This document shows positions 8,619-16,558 of a DNA stretch of 64,000 nucleotides, one piece after another. Where the stretch lies: assembly GCA_028279885.1 (NCBI GenBank), contig JANQMX010000057.1:62001-126000 (forward strand). The letters are read 5' to 3'. This DNA comes from Rhodovibrionaceae bacterium. Its GTDB lineage: Bacteria; Pseudomonadota; Alphaproteobacteria; Kiloniellales; DSM-21159. The notes under the pieces are model-generated. The model was not told the origin of the DNA and made no database searches. It was given only the letters and a program-made list of their open reading frames with translations. The stretch's first letter is position 1; each line of letters opens with the position of its first letter. A program made the position numbers and the translations under genes.

Positions 8619-9917
8619 TCAGCTTTCCCGGAAGGCATGGGCGAGGTGGTCGGACAGCGGCTTAAGCAGGAAGGAGAGTATCGTCCGCTCTCCCGTTTGC
8701 ACGAAGGCCTCCACCGGCATGCCGGGAACAAGGCGCGTTTCGCCGAGCTTGGCGATCTCCTCTTCCGCCAGGGCGAGACGAGCCTGATAGTACCGCGTCC
8801 CATCGGTCGGATCCTCGATCAGATCGGCTGATACGGTGAGTATCCGCGCCGAGAGTTCCGGGGTGGTGCGCTGATCCAGTCCCGGAAAGCGCACCACGGC
8901 CTCCTGCGCCCGGCCAAGCTGGTCGATGTCGTTGGGCGCGACCCGCGCCTCCACCACCAGAACGTCTTCGTGCGGCACGATCTGCATTAGGTCTTCGCCC
9001 GCTGCCACCACCCCGCCCACCGTATGGACCGCGAGCTGATGCACATAGCCGGCGCTCGGCGCGCGGATTTCGAGACGACGGAGCTCTTCCAGCGCCGCGA
9101 CCCTCTGCTCGATAAGCTGGGCGATCTCGCCGCGCACCGCCGGGAGCTGCTCGACCACCTCCGCCCGCATGTCTTCGTCGATCTGGAGTATCTGGATCTT
9201 CCGCTCTGAGATTGACTGCTCGACCTGCGCGATCTGCGAGGTAAAGCCGCCGTGCTCGCCTTTCAGCCGTGCCTCATCACGTTTCAGCGCCGTAATGCGC
9301 GACTGCTGAATCAGGCGCTTTTCAACCAGGCTCGAAAGGTCCGACAGCTCCTTGGTCACGAGCTCAATTTCTTCCGCCTTTGCCGCGCGCTGGGAAGTGA
9401 GGCCGGTGATCTGCTCCCGGAACTGCTTGATTTGCTCGTTCAGCTGCGCGCTGCGGCCGGCGCGAGAGGCACGCCGCGCCTCCAAGAGACTCCGTTGGCC
9501 TTGCAGAATGGCCGCCACAGCCGGATCCGCGCTGAGGGCGGCCAGCGCCTCCGGAACGATCAGCGTCTCCTGCCCGTCGCGCTCCGCCATCAAACGGGCT
9601 TCCTGGGCCTGCAGCTCACGCAGTCGGGTGGTGACGACGGTCAGGTTCGCCTTGGCGATCGTGCCGTCCAGCTGAACCAGCAGATCGCCGGACTCGACGG
9701 ACTGGCCTTCGCGCACGTGGATCGCTTCGACGATGCCGCCTTCCTGGTGTTGAACGCGCTTGAGGTTGGTTTCCACCACGATGTTGCCGGGGGCGATGAC
9801 GGCCCCGCTGATCTCGACCAAGGCGGCGGCCGTCCCCAAGCCGCCAGCCAAGCCAGCAATGACGACGAAGGCCCAGATCAAGTGTCGGCGCAGACTTGTG
9901 GTGACACTGCTGCTCAT
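8619..9917 (-). CDS. Type I secretion membrane-fusion protein (HlyD/PrsE family)
   Basis: A 432-residue periplasmic adaptor that links an inner-membrane ABC ATPase to a TolC-like outer-membrane channel. One N-terminal membrane segment (LIWAFVVIAGLAGGLGTAAAL) is followed by the half-lipoyl motif (NLKRVQHQEGGIVEAIHVREGQSVESGDLLVQLDG), a long coiled-coil region at about residues 95-290, and the C-terminal beta-barrel part ending with LVPGMPVEAFVQTGERTILSFL. These are hallmarks of type I secretion adaptors. It directly follows the ABC ATPase on the same strand (24 bases between). TTG and GTG starts at 9929 and 9926 are possible, but the ATG at 9917 is preferred. No outer-membrane partner is encoded nearby. 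Confidence 0.92.
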   Translation of the reverse strand: MSSSVTTSLRRHLIWAFVVIAGLAGGLGTAAALVEISGAVIAPGNIVVETNLKRVQHQEGGIVEAIHVREGQSVESGDLLVQLDGTIAKANLTVVTTRLRELQAQEARLMAERDGQETLIVPEALAALSADPAVAAILQGQRSLLEARRASRAGRSAQLNEQIKQFREQITGLTSQRAAKAEEIELVTKELSDLSSLVEKRLIQQSRITALKRDEARLKGEHGGFTSQIAQVEQSISERKIQILQIDEDMRAEVVEQLPAVRGEIAQLIEQRVAALEELRRLEIRAPSAGYVHQLAVHTVGGVVAAGEDLMQIVPHEDVLVVEARVAPNDIDQLGRAQEAVVRFPGLDQRTTPELSARILTVSADLIEDPTDGTRYYQARLALAEEEIAKLGETRLVPGMPVEAFVQTGERTILSFLLKPLSDHLAHAFRES

Positions 9918-9941
9918 CCAACGCACCAAGGCTGGTGGATG

Positions 9942-11663
9942 TTAGCCATCGTGGACCACCTTGAGGCCACCGCCATCGCGGCCACCGCGGACGGCTCCAC
10001 CTGTCAGGACCTCGTCTTTCGGCCCATAGGCGTTCATGCGCCCCCCTTTGAGCACCAGCAGCTTGTCGACGGCGGCGATGGCGCTTGGCCGATGGGCGAT
10101 GATGATGAAGACGCGGCCCCGCGCCTTTGTCCTGACCAGGGCTTCGGTCAGCGCAGCCTCGCCTTCGCCGTCCAGGTTCGAGTTCGGCTCATCGAGAACC
10201 ACGAGGAAGGGATCGCCGAACAAGGCCCGCGCGAGCGCGATGCGCTGCCGCTGACCAGCCGAGAGCACGGCGCCGCCTTCTCCGACCTCGGTGTCGTAGC
10301 CGTTCGGCAGGCGCGCGATGAGGTCATGGGCATTCGCCAGCTTCGCAGCCGCAATGACGTCCTCGGAACGCCAGTTCGGCCGAAAGCGGGCAATGTTCTC
10401 AGCCACCGTGCCGGCGAAGAGCTGCACGTCCTGAGGCAGATAGCCGATCGCTTGTCCAAGGCGATCGCGTTCCCACTGGGCGAGATCGGCACCATCGAGC
10501 CGGACACCGCCACGGCTCGTCGGCCAGACGCCGACCAGCGCCCGGCCCAGCGAGGACTTCCCGGACCCAGACGGCCCGATGATGCCGAGCGCCTCGCCTG
10601 CTTTCAGGTCGAAGCTGATCTTTTGCACGATGGGCTCAGGACAGCCCGGTGCGGCAACAAAGGCCTCCTCCACCTGCAGCCTGTTAGACGGCAAGGGCAG
10701 TTCGGCGTCCGGGACGGCGGCGACGCCTGTCCTCAGGATATCTTTCAGGCGCCTGAAGCTCTGTCGTGCCATGACAAAGGCGCGCCATTGCGAGACCGCC
10801 AGCTCGATCGGCGCCACGGCGCGCGCGGTTATGATGGAAGCGGCGATCATCACCCCGGGCGTGATCTGCTCGAATATGGCCAAGTAGGCGCCCACCCCGA
10901 GAATCGCAGACTGCAGCATGAAGCGAAGCGTCTTGATCAGGGATGCGAAGGTGGCCGCCCGGTCCGTCGCCTTGCTCTGAAGCTTGAGAAAGATCTCACT
11001 GTCCTTGAGCCACCGAGCCTGCAGCCCCGAGACCATGCCCATCGCCGTGGCCGCCTCGGCGTTCCGGCGTGTGTCTTGCACAAGGGCATTTCGCCGCGCG
11101 GATTGCTGCGACGCCTCGGCGAGCGGTTTGCGCACGAGCAGCTCATTGAGGCCGATAAGCACGCAAATCAGAAGTGCCCCGCCGGCCGCGATGAAGCCGA
11201 GGAGCGGGTGAAAGATGAAAACGACCGCTAGATAGGCAGGCAGCCACGGCATGTCGAAGAAAGCGGAGGGTCCCGGGCCGGACAGGAACTGGCGCACGGT
11301 TTCGAGGTCCCGCACAGGCTCGACCCCGTCGGCCTTGCGGCCAGCAACGAGCGGCAAGGCCGCTGAGGACGCGAAGGTCGCGCCCGAAAGATCGCCGTCG
11401 AATCTGGCGCTGACCCTGGCGAGAATGCGGCTTCTCAGGCCCTCCAACAGGCCGAAGAAGACATAGAGACCGATAGCAATCCCGGCGAGCGCGACAAGCG
11501 TCGAGATCGACCGGCTGGCCAGCACCCGATCGTAGATCTGCAGCATGAAGATCGGCCCGGTCAGCATCAGAACGTTGATGAAGAAGCTGACAACGCCGAC
11601 GGCGAGGAAAACCGACCGACACTTCGCGACGGCGCTGGTGACGATTTCCTGTGAGCTCTGCAT
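9942..11663 (-). CDS. Type I secretion system ABC ATPase/permease (PrsD/AprD family)
   Basis: This 573-residue inner-membrane exporter has about six membrane segments in the first 310 residues and an ATPase domain after that. The Walker A motif is GPSGSGKSSL, the ABC signature LSAGQRQRIALARALF, and Walker B FLVVLDEPNSNLD, followed by the H-loop HRPSA. It belongs to the exporters without an N-terminal peptidase domain, which secrete proteins bearing an uncleaved C-terminal signal. Together with the downstream adaptor it forms two of the three parts of a type I secretion system. The likely substrate is the large RTX-type protein encoded at 12657-16451 on the same strand. Confidence 0.93.
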   Translation of the reverse strand: MQSSQEIVTSAVAKCRSVFLAVGVVSFFINVLMLTGPIFMLQIYDRVLASRSISTLVALAGIAIGLYVFFGLLEGLRSRILARVSARFDGDLSGATFASSAALPLVAGRKADGVEPVRDLETVRQFLSGPGPSAFFDMPWLPAYLAVVFIFHPLLGFIAAGGALLICVLIGLNELLVRKPLAEASQQSARRNALVQDTRRNAEAATAMGMVSGLQARWLKDSEIFLKLQSKATDRAATFASLIKTLRFMLQSAILGVGAYLAIFEQITPGVMIAASIITARAVAPIELAVSQWRAFVMARQSFRRLKDILRTGVAAVPDAELPLPSNRLQVEEAFVAAPGCPEPIVQKISFDLKAGEALGIIGPSGSGKSSLGRALVGVWPTSRGGVRLDGADLAQWERDRLGQAIGYLPQDVQLFAGTVAENIARFRPNWRSEDVIAAAKLANAHDLIARLPNGYDTEVGEGGAVLSAGQRQRIALARALFGDPFLVVLDEPNSNLDGEGEAALTEALVRTKARGRVFIIIAHRPSAIAAVDKLLVLKGGRMNAYGPKDEVLTGGAVRGGRDGGGLKVVHDG

Positions 11664-11707
11664 ACACTTTCCGCCTAGTCTCGCAGCGTGCCATGCACCA
11701 GGTTCCA

Positions 11708-11733
11708 GAGGGGCACCCTGAAGGGCGCCCCTC
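11708..11733 (-). terminator. Hairpin between the exported-protein gene and the secretion ATPase
   Basis: GAGGGGCACCC and GGGCGCCCCTC pair over eleven bases with one A-C mismatch around a TGAA loop. There is no following run of T on the minus strand. It is therefore either a weak terminator or a processing/stability hairpin in the transcript that reads on into the secretion genes. Confidence 0.4.
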
Positions 11734-11844
11734 TGCCAGCAAAGAGACTCACGGCACCGCAGGCCGCGGGCCTAAACGCAAAAATCCGGCCAGATAGGGC
11801 TGCCGGTCCTTGTCGGGCCACGACTTTTGCAGGGTGGCGGGCGA

Positions 11845-12498
11845 TCAGCACATCTGCGAAGCAGACCTCCTTGCGCGCCCGCCCAGGGAACTCAGAAGCA
11901 GCAGCAATCCAACACCGGGCAGCAATAGGCCGAGCACCGCCGGCGTCGAGAGTTGTTGGACGAGCTGCGCACTGCTGATCGTCGTGGTGACGTTGGTCAG
12001 CAGCTCGACGTTCGGCAACGTCGGCAGGTTGTCGAGGGTATCCGACCCAAGGCTCGGCGACGCCAAGGAGAGCAGGACGAAGTCACCGAAGTCTGCCGCG
12101 GCTGTGCCGCCGACCACTGAGAAGAGAACCGTCAAGACACCGACGTCAAAGGCGGCATCCAGGAAGCTGCCCGAAAGAAACAGGCTGCCTCCGGCCCCGG
12201 GATTGATGGTCGCGAAGCTCCCGCCGTCGATCAGCGACCCAGTGATCTGGAGAGCCCCCGTCGTCAGAAGGCCAGGAACCGCCGGCAAGATCGGGCCGCC
12301 CACGGCGACCCCGGTGGCCCCGCCACCGATGCTAATTCCACTGCTGCTCAGACCCAAGGTGATGAGCCCGTCCGTGATCGACGGGCCGCCGGGAACCGGC
12401 TCCACATCGCTTATCACGACCGCGCCGGCAGTGGACGTCCAGGCGAAGAGCGCCAGTCCGGCCGCCACCAGCGGTTTCAAGAGTTTCCCAAAGACCAT
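11845..12498 (-). CDS. Hypothetical exported protein with PEP-CTERM-like tail
   Basis: I do not recognise the body of this 217-residue protein. It starts with a signal peptide (FGKLLKPLVAAGLALFAWTSTAGA) and continues as a glycine-, serine- and leucine-rich, largely uncharged sequence without cysteines. It ends in a tripartite tail: STPAVLGLLLPGVG, a hydrophobic stretch and the basic cluster GGRARRS. That layout is like PEP-CTERM/VPLPA-CTERM sorting signals, though the short motif is not canonical. The start is fixed by CTGGAGG placed before two adjacent ATG codons at 12501 and 12498; the second has the better spacing. It lies between the secretion ATPase and the giant secreted protein, all on one strand, so a role at the cell surface is likely. 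Confidence 0.65.
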   Translation of the reverse strand: MVFGKLLKPLVAAGLALFAWTSTAGAVVISDVEPVPGGPSITDGLITLGLSSSGISIGGGATGVAVGGPILPAVPGLLTTGALQITGSLIDGGSFATINPGAGGSLFLSGSFLDAAFDVGVLTVLFSVVGGTAAADFGDFVLLSLASPSLGSDTLDNLPTLPNVELLTNVTTTISSAQLVQQLSTPAVLGLLLPGVGLLLLLSSLGGRARRSASQMC

Positions 12499-12656
12499 CA
12501 TATCCTCCAGTTGCTTTGCACCATTGCCCCAATTGTCACTCTCGTTTTTCCTTCGCACCGCATCGCGTTCGAATGCCCGATGCGAAGAAAGCCGCCCAGT
12601 TTCTTGCCAAGACGCATGCCATCTTCGGCGCGCCAAGCGGCACCCGTCTCTGCTTC

Positions 12657-15600
12657 CTAGACAAAGCTGATCTCGTTGATGGACGAGGCGCCGTTGACGA
12701 TCAGCGTGTCGAAGTCTCCGCCCTCCAAGAAGAGGTAGGTCGCCTCCCCGGCATCGAAGGAGAAGTTCACGGTGCTGTCTCCCAGGTCGATGAAGTCTTC
12801 GCCCGGCGTGTAGTCGGTTATGGTTCCGACCTCGCGGCCGTTTCCATCGGTTGCGTTGAACCGGAAGATGTCGGACCCGCCGCCGCCAGAGAAGAAATCG
12901 AAGGCACCGCCGTTCCCGATCAAGAGATCGTCGTCCGCCGTTCCGACCAGATTGTCGTTTCCGTCCTCGCCCTCGATGACGTTCCGCTCCTCGTCGGCGC
13001 CGTTGATCGTGATGGTCACGGTCGCCGTGCTTGTGCCGCCGTTGCCGTCGGAAACGGTGTAGGTGAAGCTGTCGGTGGCCGTCTCCCCATCCGCCAGGTC
13101 CTCGAACTGGCCGTTCGGATCGTAGTCGAAGGTGCCATCGCCGTTGTCGGTCACCAGGCCCAGCGTTCCGCTGGCATCGATGCTCTCGACGCTCAGGCTG
13201 TCGCTGGCGTCGACATCGCTGTCGTTGTCCAGAACGTTTCCGGTGGTGAAGCCGTTGTCCTCGTCGGTCGTGAAACCGGCACCGCCGTCGTCCGCCGCCG
13301 TCGGATCGTCGTTCACCCCGTCGATGGTGACGGTCACCGTTGCCGTGTCGGTGCCACCGTTGCCGTCCGAGATCTCGTAGGTGAAGCTGTCCGTCTCGCT
13401 CTCGCCCTCGGCCAGGAACTCGAACTGCTCGTTTGCGTCATAGGCGAAGGTGCCATCGGCGTTCAGCACCAGCAGCGCGCCTGAAGCCAGGGTGATCTGC
13501 GTACCGACGTTCGCCTGCTGGCCGTTCACCCGCGACACCGTGAGGACATCGTCCACATCCGGGTCGCTGTCCGGGCCGTTGCTGTTGTCGGCCAGCACGT
13601 TGCCCTCGATCGGCGCATCCTCGGTGCCAGACACCGCGTCGTCGACCGCATCGGGCGGGCTGTTTTCCCCGGGAATCTCGCTCCGCGTGTCGTAGATGGT
13701 AACGACGTTGTTTTCCTCGATCACCGTGGTCCCGTCCGTCACCGGTGTCACCTTCCAGACGAAGGTCTGCGGACTGTCGTCGACGAAGTCGTTGAAGGTG
13801 ACCGTGGTGATGCTGGCGTTCGGTTGCGTGATGGTCAGCTCGAAGATCGTGAAGTCGAGGCCGGGCGACACATCTTCGAAGCTGACGCCGTTGAAGCCGA
13901 GCTGGAATACGTCCCACTGACTGATCGCGTTGGTGATCAGCTCGCCGCCTGGTGTCTCCGCCTGAAGGCGTACCTTCACCCCTTCGGACGGAATATCGCC
14001 GGTGACGTCGAAGTTAAAGCTGATCGGGGTGTTCTCGTCCTCGACCATGGTGTCGGAGCTGAGGCTGAAGGTGACCGTCGGCGGAGTGGGCTGCTCTTCG
14101 ACCGTAACGTTCACCGTCGCCGTATCCGTGCCGCCCTGGCCGTCGCTCACGGTGTAGGTGAAGCTGTCCTCGCCCTCAAAGCCCTCGTCCGGCGTATAGA
14201 CCACCGTATCGTCCGAGGTATCCGCCGTGCCCTTGTCGTCGATGACGACCGAGCCATTCGCACCTTGGGTGACCTCGGTGATCTCCAGCGGATCCTCGTC
14301 CGGGTCAGAGTCGTTGCCCAGAACACTGATCTCGACCGTCGTCTCGAAGCCTGTTGTCGCACTATCGTCGACCGCATCCGGGTCCTGATTGGGCTGCTCC
14401 TCGACAGTCACGGCCACCGTCGCAGTCGCGCTTTCGCCGCGGCCGTCGCTCACGGTGTAAGTGAAGCTGTCCTCGCCCTCGAAGCCCTCGTCCGGGGTAT
14501 AGATCACCGTGTCGTCCGAGGTGTCCGCCGTGCCCTTGTCGTCGATGACGACCGAGCCGTTCGCACCCTGGGTCACCTCGGTGATCTCGAGCGGGTCCTC
14601 GTCCAGGTCGGTGTCGTTGCTCAGAACGTCGATGTCAGCCGGCGTCTCAAAGGCCGTTGTCGCGCTGTCGTCCACAGCCTCGGGCGTGAAGTTCGCCGTA
14701 TCCCGCAGGGTCAGCGTCACCTCGCCCTGGCCGTCGGCGACCACGTACTCGTCCACCTCATTGAACGGCGGATTGGCGAGCGAGAAGTCGATCAGCCGCC
14801 AGACCTGCTGCTCGATGCCAAAATCAGTGTTGACGTTGCCCCCGGGCTGGTCGGGCGGAATGTCGTTGTCGTCGTTGATCGGCAGCGTGATCGTCGCCCC
14901 GTCCTGGCCGATCGTGAAGGCAACGCCGCTGTTGCCGTTGAAGCCGAAGGGCGTGCCGATCAGCCCGGAGAACTCGAGGTTCGGCGGCGGCGGGAAGAAA
15001 TCATAGTCCCCGAGCGCCCGCTCCAAGAGGTCCATGCCGCTGTCGCCAGGACGGTAAGCACCCAGTGCGACCGTCACGCCCTCGGGTGGCAGGTTCTCTA
15101 CGTTGAAAGTCAGGGTGACCGCGGTGCCCTCGTCCTCGATCAAGGTCGTGGTGTCCACCGTGAAGCCCACCACCGGCAGCGGCGGACGTTCTTCCACCGT
15201 GACGTTGACGGTGGCGGTGTCCGTGCCGCCCTCGCCGTCGCTCACCGTATAGGTGAAGCTGTCCTCGCCCTCGAAGCCTTCGTCCGGGGTATAGATCACC
15301 GTATCGTCCGAGGTGTCGGCCGTGCCCTTGTCGTCGATGACGACCGAACCGTTCTGGCCCTGGGTGACCTCGGTGATCTCCAGCGGGTCCTCGTCCGGGT
15401 CGCTGTCGTTGCCCAAAACGTCGATCTCGGCCGGCGTCTCGAAAGCCGTCGTGGCACTGTCGTCCACCGCATCGGGATCGGCGTTCCCGATCGGGACCTC
15501 GCTACGCGTGTCATAGATCGTAACGACGTTGTTTTCTTCGACGACCGTTGTCCCGGCGGATATTGGCGTCACCTTCCAAACGAAAGTCTGCGGACTGTCG

Positions 15601-16451
15601 TCGACGAAGTCGTTGAAGGTCACCGTCGTGATACTGGCATTCGGCTCCGTAATGGTGAGCTCGAAGATCGTGAAGTCGAGCCCAGGCGACACGTCCTCGA
15701 AGGTGACGCCGTTGAAGCCCAACTGGAAAACATCCCACTGGCTGATCGCGTTGGTGATCAATTGGCCGCCAGGCGTTTCAGCCTGGAGCCTGATAACGGT
15801 TCCACCCGGCGGAATCTCCCCTTCGATATCGAAGTTGAAGGAGATCGGGGTTCCCTCATCCTCGACCATGGTGTCGGAGCTGAGGCTGAAGGTGACGGTT
15901 TCGAAATGGCCGGGATAGTGCACTCTGACGTCTTCGGAGAAGGCGACGGGCGTGGTCACGGGACCAAGTTGAGCCTCGAGCGTCCAGTTCGAAATCGGGC
16001 CGTCGCGACCCACTCGATGTTCGGAGGCCGCGACGTTCGCCCCGGTCAGCGCGCGAAGCCGCTCGAGGAAGAAGCTGCCGTCGCCACCTTCCGCCACACG
16101 GCAGCCGTAGATCAGGAGATCGCCATCCTTCAGACAGTCGGACCAAGCCCGAAGATGCTCGACGTAGCCTTCCAGCGAAGCAATGCCGAGCTCGCTGCTG
16201 CCAAGCCGGACGGCTCCCGGTGAGCCGTGTGCCACGATGTGAAGGCTCGCAACCGACTCATGGCCGTGCAGCGCCTCGGTAATCTGCTCCACGCCATCGC
16301 GATCTGGGCTCAGCATGAGCACTTGGGCCGAGGCCGGAAGGCCGGCGCGCAGCGTGGACTGCCAAGCAACGCCTGAGTCGATGACGACCAGGGTCGCGCC
16401 ATTCGGCATCTTGTGCGAGGTCAGCGCCTCGGATCGACGGATCAACGGCAT
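12657..16451 (-). CDS. Large DUF4347 / Ig-like repeat / RTX-type secreted protein
   Basis: A 1264-residue, very acidic protein, probably secreted by the neighbouring type I system. The N-terminal 175 residues form a DUF4347 domain (LVVIDSGV, LHIVAHGSPG, LLIYGCRVAEG). Next come two copies of a roughly 135-residue Calx-beta-like unit (VTFSLSSDTMVEDE) and three almost identical roughly 95-residue Ig/cadherin-like units (DAVDDSATTAFET ... FTYTVSDG). Two VCBS-type units follow, then one short glycine-rich calcium-binding region (EDGNDNLVGTADDDLLIGNGG) and a C-terminal stretch rich in aromatic and small residues, as in RTX secretion signals. The ATG at 16451 is supported by GGGGAG seven bases upstream. 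Adhesion or biofilm function is inferred from the architecture; no enzyme domain is seen. Confidence 0.88.
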   Translation of the reverse strand: MPLIRRSEALTSHKMPNGATLVVIDSGVAWQSTLRAGLPASAQVLMLSPDRDGVEQITEALHGHESVASLHIVAHGSPGAVRLGSSELGIASLEGYVEHLRAWSDCLKDGDLLIYGCRVAEGGDGSFFLERLRALTGANVAASEHRVGRDGPISNWTLEAQLGPVTTPVAFSEDVRVHYPGHFETVTFSLSSDTMVEDEGTPISFNFDIEGEIPPGGTVIRLQAETPGGQLITNAISQWDVFQLGFNGVTFEDVSPGLDFTIFELTITEPNASITTVTFNDFVDDSPQTFVWKVTPISAGTTVVEENNVVTIYDTRSEVPIGNADPDAVDDSATTAFETPAEIDVLGNDSDPDEDPLEITEVTQGQNGSVVIDDKGTADTSDDTVIYTPDEGFEGEDSFTYTVSDGEGGTDTATVNVTVEERPPLPVVGFTVDTTTLIEDEGTAVTLTFNVENLPPEGVTVALGAYRPGDSGMDLLERALGDYDFFPPPPNLEFSGLIGTPFGFNGNSGVAFTIGQDGATITLPINDDNDIPPDQPGGNVNTDFGIEQQVWRLIDFSLANPPFNEVDEYVVADGQGEVTLTLRDTANFTPEAVDDSATTAFETPADIDVLSNDTDLDEDPLEITEVTQGANGSVVIDDKGTADTSDDTVIYTPDEGFEGEDSFTYTVSDGRGESATATVAVTVEEQPNQDPDAVDDSATTGFETTVEISVLGNDSDPDEDPLEITEVTQGANGSVVIDDKGTADTSDDTVVYTPDEGFEGEDSFTYTVSDGQGGTDTATVNVTVEEQPTPPTVTFSLSSDTMVEDENTPISFNFDVTGDIPSEGVKVRLQAETPGGELITNAISQWDVFQLGFNGVSFEDVSPGLDFTIFELTITQPNASITTVTFNDFVDDSPQTFVWKVTPVTDGTTVIEENNVVTIYDTRSEIPGENSPPDAVDDAVSGTEDAPIEGNVLADNSNGPDSDPDVDDVLTVSRVNGQQANVGTQITLASGALLVLNADGTFAYDANEQFEFLAEGESETDSFTYEISDGNGGTDTATVTVTIDGVNDDPTAADDGGAGFTTDEDNGFTTGNVLDNDSDVDASDSLSVESIDASGTLGLVTDNGDGTFDYDPNGQFEDLADGETATDSFTYTVSDGNGGTSTATVTITINGADEERNVIEGEDGNDNLVGTADDDLLIGNGGAFDFFSGGGGSDIFRFNATDGNGREVGTITDYTPGEDFIDLGDSTVNFSFDAGEATYLFLEGGDFDTLIVNGASSINEISFV
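13670..14080 (-). repeat. Long intragenic direct repeat, copy B
   Basis: This stretch encodes the second Calx-beta-like unit of the large secreted protein. It is close in sequence to 15490-15900, with long identical blocks over about 410 bases in the same orientation. Confidence 0.8.
14095..14395 (-). repeat. Ig-like unit, DNA repeat copy 3
   Basis: This is one of three near-identical roughly 300-base tandemly arranged or nearby units coding for DAVDDSATT...VSDG modules. The copies lie near 14095-14395, 14400-14690 and 15195-15480. Their similarity at DNA level, including synonymous positions, indicates recent duplication or gene conversion. Confidence 0.8.
14400..14690 (-). repeat. Ig-like unit, DNA repeat copy 2
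   Basis: Second copy of the Ig-like module. It differs from the other two at a few codons only, for example SNDTDLDEDP in place of GNDSDPDEDP and GRGESATATV in place of GGTDTATV. Confidence 0.8.
15195..15480 (-). repeat. Ig-like unit, DNA repeat copy 1
   Basis: First copy of the Ig-like module in reading order, with QGQNGSV in place of the QGANGSV of the other two. It is separated from copy 2 by a unique roughly 165-residue domain. Confidence 0.8.
15490..15900 (-). repeat. Long intragenic direct repeat, copy A
   Basis: First copy of the Calx-beta-like unit (SLSSDTMVEDEGTP to YDTRSEVP). Its partner at 13670-14080 encodes nearly the same residues, about 1.8 kb away. Confidence 0.8.
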
Positions 16452-16558
16452 GGAAACTCCCCAAAGCATGTGGCGTCTTAATGCGCGCGCCGGCCCGCAA
16501 GCACCGGCGTCATGGTTGAGACGCCGTTAAGGCGCCGATCCCCCATTCGAACTGCGGA

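Noticed and set aside
9252..11231. 659-codon plus-strand frame opposite the type I secretion genes
   Set aside because: Antisense to clear Walker A/B and adaptor motifs; composition is typical of a shadow frame.
13670..15900. Regular repeats considered as a CRISPR or satellite array
   Set aside because: Units are about 300-400 bases, in frame and encode protein modules; there are no short repeats with unique spacers.
13824..16223. Long plus-strand open frame opposite the giant secreted protein
   Set aside because: It lies fully antisense to a protein with recognisable domains. Its length comes from the repeat structure and GC-rich codons, and it shows no family features.
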